Positions 48,138 to 60,278 of a stretch of DNA of 64,000 nt are shown here, piece after piece. Location: NCBI GenBank assembly GCA_007922305.1, contig ML677365.1, positions 10,068,599-10,132,598 of the forward strand, written 5' to 3'. The notes beneath the pieces were generated by a model. That model worked only from the letters and a program-made list of their open reading frames with translations. It was not told the origin of the DNA and did not search any database. Position numbers and translations under genes: made by a program. Each line of letters begins with the position of its first letter. The stretch's first letter is position 1. The stretch is from Dermatemys mawii (lineage: Eukaryota; Chordata; Testudines; Dermatemydidae).

Positions 48138-48442
48138 GGCTATATCTATACTTCACACCTTTTAGTAACATTGCTGTGCTGCTACAGCCGTGCCTCTAAA
48201 AAAACACGCAGTGTTGCTGCTTTTTGTTGGCAGGAGAGAGCTGTCCCACCAACAAAAAAAAATTCCACCCCCCCCTGTGAGAGACAGTAGCTTTTTAAAG
48301 AGTTTTTTAAGAGCTCTCCCACCGACAAAGAGCTGTTCTCGACAGTGTTTTTCAACGGCAAAACTTTTGTCGTTCGGCGGGGGTGTTTTTTTCACAGCCC
48401 TGAATGACAAATGTTTTACCGACAAAAGTCCAATGTAGACAA
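48138..48442. mobile_element. TIR-type DNA element ('gtctacact' family)
   Basis: Left GGGCTATATCTATACTTCAC and 'gctgctacagccgtgcctct', right 'caaatgttttaccgacaaaa' and CAATGTAGAC. Same family as 52.6 kb and, in the opposite orientation, 32.7 kb. Frames of up to 149 codons across it are inside the repeat. Confidence 0.6.
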
Positions 48443-49420
48443 AGTCAAAGTCATAGAGTGGTACTTGACTCCAATATGCTGCTCTCCCTTCATCCCTGCA
48501 GCTTTCACAGGGAGGGAAAAGCATCCTACATTCCCTATTGTCCCTTCTGTACCCTTCATTTTGCCTTCTGGGGGTTATTCTGCCATAAAAATTCACTCCT
48601 GAGATAAACACGGTCCCAGGGCCTGCTTTATATCAAAACTGCACATTGAGCAGCTCCGATGTGAATGGCTCAATGTAGCTTTAAAGTCATCTTTGTGCTC
48701 CTCAATCCTGGGGTCAGATGGGGCCCAGCCACCCTCTACCAAAAGCAAATCAGCTTCATGGCTATTTACTTGGTACTAGCTGCTCATGTTCCCCAGAAGC
48801 TATTAAAATAGCTAGGGACCATAGGAGCATAGATGCATCCTGGTTGTGCCCCCTTGCTCCTGGAAGAGCTCCATGGGCAAGGGGTTTGGGAATAATATGG
48901 TTTAGAAGCCACCTAGATTCTGCTACACTGGAAGAAATGGTCCACTTGCCAGCAAAGCTGGCTTTAGGGCTTTGTGCCCCAAGAGCAGCTCAAAGCAGCC
49001 TTAATGGTACTTACAATCTGGTCCTTTGTCTGCCAGGTCTCAGGTCTGTTGCAAAAACAGCGATCTAAGGTGACAGAACCATGTTATTGATTTTTTAACA
49101 GTTACAACTCTGTTAGCTGAAGAACGCCATACAGGAGGATTGTGTTTGTTGCTTTATCAAAATATAGGGTACATATGTAAAATAGAAAGCAACTGCCAGT
49201 GTCCTGAATGCTACGGGGAGGCTATGATCATTTATATCAACAGAGCTTCTGGTCTCAAGCCTTTTGCAGAATCTGCCTATTCATTGGCCAGGTGATCGCT
49301 TGCCACTGAAGCTTTGGGGAAAATAATGAATTCTCTACAATATGTATAAAATTAGTTGACATGATATTGAGATGACACACATCATCATCATATTGAGATA
49401 ACACACAACTGTGTGGATAT

Positions 49421-49448
49421 GTGTGTGTGTGTGTGTGTGTGCGCGCGT
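49421..49448. repeat. (GT)n microsatellite with GC end
   Basis: Ten GT units followed by GCGCGCGT. Confidence 0.95.
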
Positions 49449-51017
49449 GATCAAGCAAGAAGTTTAAGTTATCCAGCAGCCACAATCCACTCTGAAATAC
49501 AGTACATTCCTTACCTTGATGTTTTTGACATTTGCTGCCACCTGTAGTTCAATATTGAGGTTTTTACAAGATTTAAATTGAACACCAAAGAGGCTGAGCT
49601 GGAATGAAGGAATGCGGAACTAAAAAAAACCTAAAGGGACTGATAAGGCCAGGCTTTTCAAACATGAATGCCCAAAGCTGTCTAGAGTTAGGTACCTACT
49701 TAAGTGCTTTCAGTTTTAAATATACTAAGCTCCCACCAATTTCATCTTATTTCAAACATATTAAAAATACAATTGTATAGGAAGAGTATGGACTTTCCCA
49801 AAGGGAAGTATGGATGTGATGAAGACAAAGAAATGTACAGTGTATTCCAGAAAGTACAGGTGCTGGTGCAAAGTCAGGCACACAGATCAATAGGCTGCAG
49901 ATACTGGCAATCTCCTCATTCTGTATTTTGTGCTTTCACAGACTGAGACAAATATGCGATGTCTTGTGCATGCATGAAAGCAGGAAGCCAACACCTTTAA
50001 AAGGTCAGGTTGTAGCTAATAAACGTTGAACAGACCTGGAGCAAGCAAATGCAACACACATGAGGAAGCTTAGGGAGGCTGCAGAAGGAGAAAGACAAGC
50101 TGATGGAGGCATGCTATATTTTGTGAGTGCTAGTAAATCAGATTTAAAAAACAATTACATTAAAGGAATGTTCAGGTTACAAAGTCAAGCACTCAGAAAA
50201 TGCAAGAATGCAGCTTGCCTTTGCCCCCTTAGTTCATTTCTCTGATGAATATTGCATTATGATACATTCTTTAATTACACGATCCCAAATTGTTTCTTCC
50301 CCAGGGTCCCTGAATCATTCAGTGCCCAAGGGTCAGACTGAAATACTAGGTCTGAATTGTGGAAAACGTTTATCACACTAAGACTACATCCCTATCTGTC
50401 AAAGTGAAAAAGGATCCGTCTAGTCTGAGATCTATATTTACTCTGGAAAACATTCAAAAATCAATTAGAAATATAAAAATACAATTTCTTTTCAAAATGT
50501 AACCACATTCTTTCCTCTTTCTAGCACCTGAGCAACGTTTGTTATAAGATAAGGCCCTGGTTCAGATAAATAACTGCAGAAGAGCCAAAGCTGCTAATCC
50601 TGTTCCTATATGTAAGCTATCGAGTTTCTTTGACCTCTCACTTCCCACTGTACCAACCACAGTTGCATAGCAGTTAGGATTCAGAGGCCACAAAACCATA
50701 GATAACCTTTAGACTCTATTGGGACTCTACATACAATCATTTTCTTAAAGGAACTAGTGGTGAATCAATATTTAGAGAGCTGAAGAAATCCAGTCATGCA
50801 TGGATTTTTTTTTTCCATTTTCAGTTTTAAAAGTTCAGTCATGAACTTAGCAGCTTCGAACAAATAAAAACGATCAGCAATGAAGACAAAAGCAGAAATA
50901 TATCACTTATTCTCATGTCCTATAACCCAGCAGGTGAGCACTATAGGCACAATTTATTCATCTCTGCCTCTAGGGTATCTAGGCTGCACATCCTGCTTTA
51001 TTCAATTTCATCTACAC

Positions 51018-51325
51018 TAGGGGTAGGGAACCTATGGCATGCATGCCAAAGGCGGCATGCAAGATGATTTTCAGTGGCACCCACACTGCCCAGGTCCTGG
51101 CCATCAGTCTGGGAGGCTCTGCATTTTAATTTAATTTTAAATGAAGTTTCTTAAACATTTTAAAAACCTTATTTACTTTACATACAGCAATAGTGTAATT
51201 ATATGTTAAAGATTTATTGAAAGAGACCTTCTAAAAACATCAAAATGTATTACTGGCACACAAAACCTTAAATTAGAGTGAATAAATGAAGATTTGGCAC
51301 CTCACTTCTGAAAGGTTGCTCACAG
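51018..51325. mobile_element. hAT-like nonautonomous element, degraded ends
   Basis: Begins AGGGGTAGGGAACCTATGGC, followed by 'aaaggcggcatgcaagatga'. The right side has 'tttggcacctcacttctgaa' and AAGGTTGCTCAC, complementary in part to the left end. It resembles a widespread hAT-type family whose ends read CAGGGGTAGGGAACCT. No clear target duplication remains. Confidence 0.5.
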
Positions 51326-51439
51326 TAGTGAGCATCTGGTACTGCAGCTAAGGTCCTAGTTTGAGTTGCTCATTTGTATCCCAGCTGGAATGCTGCTTTT
51401 AGAACAGTGAGTACTTTTAGAGGAAGGATTGTCTTATTA

Positions 51440-51735
51440 AAGCAATGAACCAGGGAGCAGGAGGCTTGGATTCAATACCCAGCAGTGCCACAGACTTCCT
51501 ATGTGACCTGGGACAACTCTCCTAAGCCACTCGGAGCCTCAATTCTCTGTCTGTCAAAATAGGAATAATAATACATACTTCCTCTCATTCTTTGACTACT
51601 CTGTCTATTTGGACAAAGTTCTTTGGGGCATGTAGTGTCTCTGCCTGTGTGTTGGTTCAGTTCCCAGCACAAAGTGGGTCCTGATCTTGGCTGGGGCGAA
51701 TAAGCACTACCAAAATACAAGCTAATAATAAATAA
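51440..51735 (-). repeat. MIR-like CORE-SINE with long tail
   Basis: Plus strand reads 'ggcttggattcaatacccag', 'cagtgccacagacttcctat', 'gtgacctgggacaactctcc', 'ctcaattctctgtctgtcaa', then a tail 'gtgggtcctgatcttggctg', ending CTAATAATAAATAA. This links the CORE segment with the tail family seen alone at 6.5, 39.9 and 60.1 kb. Confidence 0.65.
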
Positions 51736-52632
51736 CCAAAGCATCGAATTTCATATTTGAAACAGGGACACCCGGAACTTGGGGAAGGCATTAACTTCAT
51801 TTCTTGGCATCTTTTTAGTGCCTCTGAAAGCAAAAGTGAAGAGGTTTATCACACTTTAATTACACCTTTAATTACAGAGTCAATTTTAGTTTCCGTTAAT
51901 TCCCTCATCATGCACGGACTACAGAAAAACATAATATTCATGACTGCAGCCTTCTGCCGCTCTTGTGGGCCTTGTCAGATCAGATGGGAAGGGCTATTAG
52001 CTGGAGCATACCAAATATGTCAAAACACTGACTGAATGGATTATCAAATAAATCTAATTTGTAAAAGTGATCTTTAGTACTCAGCCAATGAATTATGAGA
52101 TTAGTGTCACAGACGGGTTAAATTTAGTATCCCACTAGGAAATATTATGTTACACCATCTCCAGCAAGTTTATCTCCAGCAAGTTATCAGAAACAATGAT
52201 TATGCAATAGATGTTGCTAAGACTCATTCAAACAACAATCTGCCAAAATTCATGCACTTTCCAGTACTATGAAATGAACCCCAATGACCAACTTTAAATA
52301 TTTCACCCTCCTCCCCTAAAAAAGGGCTATATCCTGGAGAGAATCATTTTGAACACTACTGTCTTTACTTCTTTATATTTGTCTACACTAAACTCAAGCT
52401 TTGCTAGTTTGGAGGGTGGGGGTGCGGGTGGTTTAAATGATTTATTAGGACCTGATCCTAAAAGTAGCTACCTCCTGCCTTTGAAAGTCGTGAATATTGC
52501 ACCCAGCACACAGCTCTCTAACAGGGTAAATTTCACCCAAAAATTTTGCAGATTTTCTGAATCTAGCTTCACATGGGCACTGAAAATTTCTTCACATGGA
52601 AAAGAAATAAACGGTTAACCTTGGGAAGGAGC

Positions 52633-52962
52633 TCAGGCTATATCTACACTACTATGTTACAGTGGCACAGCTGTGCTGCTACAGTAGTGCTGCTGTAAAG
52701 TATACAATGTAGCCACTCTTTGTCAGCAGGAGAAAGCACTCCTGCTGACAAAATAACACCCCCTCATTCTCCCAATGAGGGGCGATAGCTTTGTTGGTGG
52801 GAGCGCATCACCCACCAACAAAGTGCTGTCCATAGTGGTGCTTTTTGTCAGTAAAACTTGTGTTGGGCTTGGGATGCGGGGGGAGGGGAGAGGGAGAAGG
52901 GGTTCACACTCCTGACTGACAAATGTTTTACTGATGAAAGTGCAGTGTAAACATTGCCTAAA
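52633..52962. mobile_element. TIR-type DNA element ('gtctacact' family)
   Basis: Left AGGCTATATCTACACTACTA and 'cacagctgtgctgctacagt', right 'caaatgttttactgatgaaa' and GCAGTGTAAACATTGCCT. Close relative of 48.1 kb in the same orientation. Confidence 0.65.
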
Positions 52963-53642
52963 TTTTAAGAAGTTGAGGGCTAGAACATTATAAGCTAGCT
53001 CCATTACAGTCCTTGAAGCCAATGGTGAGTAAGTATAACTTATTGCAGCAGGGGTCAGCCAGTCTCAAGAACAGGAGGCTACAAAGACACCATAAAACTA
53101 TCTTTCCCTCTCTTTCTCCTCTAATCCTGAGCAGCAGACAGCTCAGTTGGACCAGAGGCTCCAAACTGAAACTGACAAACAACTCATCACATAGCAGTGC
53201 AATTTCACAGTTTACTGAACCACTAAACAATCCATATTATTTAATCTTGGTTCCCAAGGAAGCCACAATCTTTTTGCAGAAAGAAATTTGCTGCTGACTT
53301 GTGCTCCTTAAATTAATTCATTTTCCTGTATATGCCCAGGTGGAACAAGACAAACTGATGCAGTGACTCATCACTCCCCACTGCAAACAGAGCAGCATCT
53401 AATATAATCAACAGGGCAAAATTCCAAGACAGGGCACAGAAGGCTTTTTTTGAAAACTCCAGTAATACTGTTTGGCTGATGGCCTTACCATTTTAGTGCA
53501 GGGAGCAAATCCTAAGGGTGATCAAGCAACAAGGCGTTGATGAGCAAGCTCCCTGACCCAGTGACTGAGACTAACTGTGCAGTTGCTTTCTTGCTGGTGG
53601 CTGAGTTGTCTGATTTATACGCACTAGACTCCCCCTCCCAAA

Positions 53643-53644
<2 letters not shown>

Positions 53645-53673
<29 letters not shown>
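53645..53673. repeat. (CA)n microsatellite
   Basis: About 14 uninterrupted CA units. Confidence 0.97.
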
Positions 53674-53676
<3 letters not shown>

Positions 53677-53953
53677 GAAGATGAAGCAGTGAATCAGGAA
53701 ATCTCCAAACACAGCAGGGGTCAGTTTACAATATGGAAATGTTACGGTTGAAAACCAAAGTAGTCTAATTCTATTTTCAGAATTCAGTACCTAATACAGA
53801 ATTATCTTTAATGACAGACAGCATGGTGTCAAAGGACTGTATCAAATTTCAGACCTTTTCATAGTTTAAATTCCAACGTTTAATCGAAGGTTAACTGAAT
53901 CATTGCTGGTGTCAACCAGCTCCTTCAAAATGTCATTATTGTGGGTGGCCTAC

Positions 53954-53999
53954 AATCATGATACTATATTAGAGACATGCTTTCCTATATACAAAACAT
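53954..53999 (+). repeat. Direct repeat, copy 1 of 2
   Basis: 'Atcatgatactatattagag' followed by 'acatgctttcctatatacaa' recurs with about 88-90% identity at 55515-55558 in the same orientation. Family unknown. Confidence 0.6.
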
Positions 54000-54804
54000 A
54001 TTTTCATGGTTTCCTTGTCCAGCTATATCTCTAGCTGTATCAACTATATGTGACAATAGACACATGGCACCTCTGAAAAGGGTGAAAAAAATCAGTTTTA
54101 CCCGAAGCTTTTGTTTAAATCCTTCACCCTTTTAGATGAGAAACTGCTGTCTACTGTACAGTTTTGTTTTGATTCTTCAAATTCCTATTACTTTTAAATA
54201 CAACAACATTAAAACAATGACTTTTATCTAATGCCTAGGTGACTGAGCCAATATCACTGGCATTTTTTCTCCGCAGGGGTTATGTATGACTACATTTTCT
54301 TACTCTCCCTATTAGTTGCAGGACAACTCATTTTTAAAATTACAAGGCAACACCACAGCTTCATGAATTTCAGTTATTCACTGGTTGAAGGTAGTCAAAT
54401 ATAGCTAAAGTAATCAAAGAGAGGGACGAAATGGACAATAATGACTTTTGCTTATCTTGAAAATATGTGACTGCTTGATTCTAGTAAATGCTACATTTGT
54501 GGTAACCAATCTCTGTAAAAGGGTGATTAAAAAATGACTGCAGTGTCCCAAAGGTATTTCCCAACTAGAAATAACTTCTAACCAGTATTTTAAGGGTAGG
54601 GGGTCATCCTTTACTTCAGCATTAGCCAAAATTACCAGTCCCAAGTTTTATTTGTTTTTAATTGAAGTTTAATCTTTTTTGGTTAGCTTTATCCAGAAAG
54701 ATGCTGTTTGGGGGCAAATCACGCTTTATATATTACAATTTCCTGTTCTTTAACTTGCCTTTTATAGAAGATAATTTTCATCAGATATCATTACTTTTGT
54801 TTAT

Positions 54805-55160
54805 AAAGTCCTTACTCAGGAAAAATACTGGTTGAAAAAATTTCATTTTAAAAAACCTAAGTAACAAAAATGCCTTTTTGACTCAACAGAAATTTTCCAC
54901 AAGGAAATTTCCATTTTGAAATTTTCTTTTGAGCTTTATTCAGAAACCCAAAAAAGAAGTGTTTTGGTTTTCAACTGTCAAAAATCAAAATGTCACAATT
55001 TATGACACATTTTCCATTTTGGGTATTTTGCTCTTTTTTAAAGAAATGCCTCCTCGCCAAAAAAAAAAATAAAAAATTTTAAATCCATCAAAAATTTCAA
55101 TTCAAACAAAATATTTTCTTTTCCTTTAAAATGTTTGTAAAATATAAAATACATTTCCAA
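54805..55160. repeat. AT-rich TIR repeat ('ctggttgaaaaaattt' type)
   Basis: Left end ACTGGTTGAAAAAATTTCAT and right end ACATTTCCAACCAGCTTTAG are inverted relative to each other. Many AAATTTTCC and TTTTCCATTTT words lie between. Related to 24.3 kb. Confidence 0.6.
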
Positions 55161-55514
55161 CCAGCTTTAGTATTCACATACTTAAAGTTAAGGATGTGCG
55201 TAATTGCTTGGATTGCAACCAATGGATTCTGAACAATGTCTTTGCAAGATTAGTGTACTAGCTAACAGCATAATTTTGGTTGTCATTATGTAAATGTAGA
55301 GTGTTGAATTAAGCACAGCAAGGCTTTCCTAGTGTTTTTTTTAAAAACACAACACAGACATTGTGAAAATCACAAAGGAAAAAGCATCGGGTTATATGGG
55401 GTGCAAAATTATGGGATATAATCAGTAGTCTGTATCAGATCTATAGTAATATTGCATAGTGTGTGTTTTTATAACATACAAAGTAAAAGATTGTGAGAAT
55501 GAATATTTTCCTTA

Positions 55515-55558
55515 CATTCATGATACTACATTAGAGACATGATTTCCTGTACACAAAA
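55515..55558 (+). repeat. Direct repeat, copy 2 of 2
   Basis: Partner of 53954-53999, about 1.56 kb away: 'ttcatgatactacattagag' then 'acatgatttcctgtacacaa'. Confidence 0.6.
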
Positions 55559-55799
55559 GGAGTTCATTGAGTAACAGTTTATAGTTTGTAATAACAAGGT
55601 ATGACTGGTTACTGGAAGATATATGAGAAATGGGGAGGTATCACCCTTCAAATCATTGCAGCCAAATGGCTGGAGTAGGAAAGGCTGGAGGGGCAAAGAT
55701 CTGATTTTTAGGTTCAGACAATGGGAAAAAAAACCTGGTTTGAGTCAAACCAAATCTGGAGTTCTTTGGAATTTTCAGTGAATCAAAAGAGTCTGTTTT

Positions 55800-55882
55800 G
55801 AGCCTTTCCAGTTCCAGGATTCAAATGTGGGTGTCCACATCCCAGCTGAATGCCCTAATCGCTGGGCTAAACGAGGGCCTCC
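55800..55882 (-). repeat. tRNA-like segment, same family as at 34.7 kb
   Basis: Plus strand 'aggattcaaatgtgggtgtc' (B-box complement) followed by 'gctgaatgccctaatcgctg' and GGCTAAACGAGGG (A-box complement). It is the reverse complement of the arrangement at 34678-34750. Confidence 0.45.
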
Positions 55883-58380
55883 CCACCTCCTCCTTTGGCC
55901 ACTTCGTGAATGGCAGAAACTATTCTTGTGAAATTCATGAAGAGTTCCAGGTCAACCAAACTGGCACTTTTCAGTGAATACATTATTTCTCAAAAATTTT
56001 TGTCCAGCTCTAAGCTAGGTAACGTCAGACTTTCTCATGATACCTCCTTCTCACTGTTGTCCCGGCCCTCTTTTCAAACACCCACCTCCATTTGCGGCCA
56101 GTCAGGAAGCTCACATGGATGGAATTTGATCTGTGCAGAGAGCAACCAATCTTGCTATGGCCTCCTGAAGCAATGCCCTTTTGTGCCATGAAACCAAAGG
56201 ATTCATCTCATAAACTAAACTTGTTAATATAGAGTGAAAATATAGGTTCCCAATCCTGGAAGTGTTTATAAGGCAATATGGTGTGTGTAAGCCCCAGAAG
56301 GTCATGTAAATTGACTGCACACCAAGCCAATCTGTCCTAAGGGAGTGAGGCTGGTGTGTTAGGGAGAGAAGAGAAGAAAGGCCTCTGTAGCTAATATGAG
56401 CCAATAGAGATATGAATCCTTGGGGGTATCCAAAGAATTAGTTTCAGTTATGAAGAAGACTTGATATATACGCAGTGCCATTTTCTGTTCTACCTAACAA
56501 TTAAACCATTATAACTAACATTATAACATAAAACCACCCTGCACCCGCTCCCCAGACTACAACATAAGCTAATTCATATAACAATGTAAATCATCCAAAA
56601 CTTCACTCATCAAAAAGACCTGAATTAAAATCTAATCCAAAAATTACATCTGCAATTCTAAGCAACGCCGTGTTAACTGAGAGATTAGATCTAATGTTTA
56701 ACTGTCAGGACTTCAAAGCCTCCCCTTGTTCCAAGAACCATCTAAGCTGTGAAATTATTCTACTTATTTGTCCAGTATTTTAGTCTGCACTGAAAGTAAT
56801 GAAATGTGTCAATAATTTGTTACTTTAGATTCCCTTCCTCAAAAATCTGGTTTCAATTCCATTTGGACAAACATCTACATCTAATAAGATTAACTGTTTC
56901 AGTACATCCATAGCCAAAAATGGGTCTGGTGCTAAATCAAAACTATAGGGAACAATTTAGTAAATCAGTCAAAAAATAAGAATCACTAGAAGTCACATTT
57001 TCTACTCAGTTCAAGAGTTCATCCAAAAACATATCAAAATACCACTTAGAAGCTGTGAGGCCCAGGATTGGGCCCCTAGTTTCAATGGTGTGGATTCTGC
57101 ATTCTACAATGAGGTGCACTCGGGTTCCACAGTTACAGAGGCTATTCTGTATCCTGAGTAAGAAAATTTCTACTTAGGAAGAGGCATTGTCTTCAATCTT
57201 CTCTGGGTTAGTGTTATTTTGGTGCTCCCAAACTGCCCTTTAGAGCCTAAGGAAAAGATATTGAGGGAAGACCAGAGCGTTCTTGGTGCCTAATTTGATG
57301 GCAGTCAGATAAGAGGAGAAAGGTGTGAAGAGGAGTTGAGAGCACTTTCATGCATAGGCGTAGTTTGATTTCTGTATCTGGGGGGACAGCTCCAGTGAGG
57401 CCAATGGGTCAATGTGGGCACTGAGGGTGTCAAATTCTGTGTCTGTCTGAGGGGTCTGTCCAGTTTTGGAGGGGCAACTTCCCCACAGCTGCCCCTCCCC
57501 CCCCAACGGTCATGTTGGCATGTGCTTTAGCTCTGCCAGTAGGCCCAATCCTACAAAATGCTGAGCATCCAAAACTTAAACAAAGTCTATGACTCTCTGA
57601 GCCTGACAAGATTAGTCAGATAATAACTTGGAAATCTCTCAAAATCAAAAGAATGTCAGAAGTGCAAAAAGTTCTGTGCACCAGATGAGCTCTGCCTTAG
57701 GGCAGAGGCTGACACTTTATACATTCACTGATATCAGTTTAAGGACTGTTTATATGATCTGAATATCTATGCTGAATAACAACCATGCAAACCATCTATT
57801 TTTTGTCTGCCACTCCTGCAAACCACTCTATACCTCTGCAGTAATAATACCCTCGAAGAATTCCAACCAGCTAAAGCATGATCTTCGCTTCCTGAGAACA
57901 TGTGGCTGGTCTCAATCAAGCTGTGGGCTTTTCCAAATTATCTCCATTTGATCTCCTGGAATACTTGCAATACTTTCCTCCCAAATTAGGTTAAATAGAT
58001 TGATGTATAATTTCAGTCCCAGAGCCATTTTTTCAAAATGGGGTTATGCTAACCATGTTCCAGTCGCTGGGGATCTTGTCTGAACCAAACTTGTGAAAAT
58101 ATCTGCTAAAGCTTCTCCAATTTCTACCCAATATCTTTTATCAGTCTTGGATGTTTATTGTTTGGCTTGTTGCCTTGTCAACTATAACATCCCCTAACTC
58201 TTTAATAATCATTGCCAAAGTTGATAGCACAGTCTAATTTTTCATTTGATACCCATAGGAACACCATCTCCACTCTTGGCTTGTCACTCCACCTTTTGCA
58301 GTTGGCATGGCAGATACAAAATAATAATTCTACACCTCAGCTATTTACTCAAGTTTCATTTTTAAATTCTATCTGCCTAC

Positions 58381-59830
58381 TTCATCATCTTGACCAATGG
58401 GAAGGAGTCCTTTGAGGAATTCCATCAGGATTTCAACAATTTCCACCCCACCATCAACCTTAGCCTGGACCAGTCCATATAAGAGATCCACTTTCTGGAC
58501 ACTACAGTGCTAATAAGCAATGGTCACCACCCTATACTGGAAACCTACTGACCATTATACTTACCTACATGCCTCCAGCTTTCATCCAGATCACATCACA
58601 CAATTCATTGTCTACAGCCCAGCTCTACGATACAACTATATTTGCTCCAATCCCTCAGACAGAGAACAGACAAAGACAAACACCTACAGGATCTCTATCA
58701 AACATTCTTAAAACTACAATACCCACTTGGGGAAGTGAAGAAACTGATTGACAGAGCCAGAAGGGTACTCAGAAGTTACCTACTACAAGACAAACCCAAC
58801 AAAGAAAGTAACAGACCGCCACTAGCCTTCACCACAACCCCAAACTAAAACCTGTCCGGGGCATCATCAAAGATCTACTACCTATCCTGAAGGACAGTTC
58901 CTAACTCTCACAGACCTTGGGAGAGAGGCTCACCTACAAACAGCCTCCCCCCTCAACCTGAAGCAAATACTCACAGGAACTACACACCACACAACACTAA
59001 CACAGGAACCAATACCCGCAACAAACCCTGTTGCCGGCTCTGTCCACATATCTATTCAAGAGATACCATCATAGGACCTAACCACATCAGCCACACCATC
59101 AGGGGTTCATTCACCTGCACATCTACCACTATGATCTATGTCATCATGTGCCAGCAATGGCCCTCTACCATGTACATTGGTCAAACTTGACAGTCTCTAG
59201 GCAAAAGAATACATGGACACAAATCAGATATCAAGAACTGTAACATTCAAAAACCAATAGGAGAGCACTTCACTCTCCCTGGACATTCAGTAACAGACTT
59301 AAAAGTGGCTATTCTTCAACAAAAAGCTTCAAAAGCAGACATCAATGAAAAACTGCAGAACTGGCATTAATTTGCAAACTTGACACCATCAAATTAGGCC
59401 TGAATAAAGATTGGGAGTGGCTGGGTCATTATAAAAAAATAATTGTCTTAGTCTTGATACTTACACTTTCTTGTTAACTGTTGGGAATGGGCCACATCCA
59501 TCATGATTGAATTGGCCTTGTTAACACTACAAAAAGTAATTTTTCCTCTGTTGATAGTCACCCCTTCATGTCAACTGTTGGGAATGGGCCTCATCCACCC
59601 TAACTGTACTGGCTTCGTTAGCACTAACCCCCCACTTGGTAAGGTAACTCCCATATTTTCATATGCTGTATATTAATACCTGCCTACTTTTTTTCACTCC
59701 ATGCATCCGATGAAGTGGGTTATAGCCACACGAAAGCTCATGCCCAAATAAATTTGTTAGTCTCTAAGGTGCTAAAAGGACTACTTGTTGTTTTTGCTGA
59801 TACAGACTAACATGGCTACCCCTCTGAAAC
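58381..59830 (+). pseudogene. Penelope-like element: RT end, linker, GIY-YIG endonuclease and tail
   Basis: A broken but recognisable Penelope-like retroelement. The fragment begins inside the reverse transcriptase C-terminal part: FEEFHQDFNNFHPTINLSL, then EIHFLDTTVLISNG, and in another frame KPTDHYTYLHASSFHPDH, then LRYNYICSNPSDRE and HLQDLYQTFLKLQYP. A linker with RLCPHIYSRDTIIGPNHISH leads into the GIY-YIG nuclease region: MIYVIMCQQW (59131-59160), the YIGQT box (Tyr-Ile-Gly codons 59173-59181), the GKRIHGHKSDI helix and IGEHFTLPGHSVTDLKVAIL. Stops and frameshifts occur, including a stop right after YIGQT, so it is inactive. The 3' tail (59400-59830) has two copies of 'aactgttgggaatgggcc' and ends in the same 'agactaacatggctacccct' terminus as the hairpins. 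The RT catalytic core is absent (5' truncated). Known PLEs use the endonuclease for target-primed insertion. Confidence 0.85.
59701..59745 (+). ncRNA. Hammerhead-ribozyme-like core in the Penelope-like element tail
   Basis: CCGATGA at 59707-59713, then an imperfect hairpin AGTGGG...CCACAC, then GAAA at 59732-59735, then GC-TCAT-GC (a possible two-base-pair stem III). The order matches CUGANGA-stem II-GAAA-stem III of hammerhead ribozymes, which are known in Penelope-like elements. The conserved U of CUGA is C here, the expected U before the cleavage site is C, and no stem I is evident. I judge it a degraded or inactive relic. Confidence 0.4.
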
Positions 59831-60129
59831 TAGTCTATATTGACACTGTACTTATTTTAGACAGTACAAACATGACAAATGAAAATGTTTAGTAGAAAAT
59901 CTATTCTGGCCAAAGGTGCATTCTTTCAGCATATAACTATTGTAGTTATAAGAAACGTAATGTGCATTAGGATATGAGTTCTGGCTTGGTGAACAATATA
60001 TTTTTCTTGAGTGCTATTCCTATTGAGGGACAGTTTATTATTGTATTCTTTTCATGTATTTTTGCCAGTAAATTATTTATTTGAGACTTTCATCATCCTT
60101 ATTTATAGAATGGTCAAAGGCCATACATG

Positions 60130-60262
60130 TATTACTATTATTTAATGTTTGTATTACAGTAACACCTACAGATCAACCACGCTACAGTCCTATTATGCTA
60201 AGCATTGTACAAATATATAGAGATGACATTATCTGTCCCCAAACAACTTATAATCTAAAAAA
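60130..60262 (+). repeat. SINE-tail family fragment
   Basis: 'ATTACTATTATTTAATGTTT' then 'ttacagtaacacctacagat', 'atgctaagcattgtacaaat' and 'ttatctgtccccaaacaact', the forward form of the tail seen at 39.9 and 51.7 kb. Confidence 0.5.
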
Positions 60263-60278
60263 ACCAAGAGAAAACAAG

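Noticed and set aside
48162..48611. 149-codon minus-strand frame
   Set aside because: It runs across a 'gtctacact' TIR element and shows no conserved domain.
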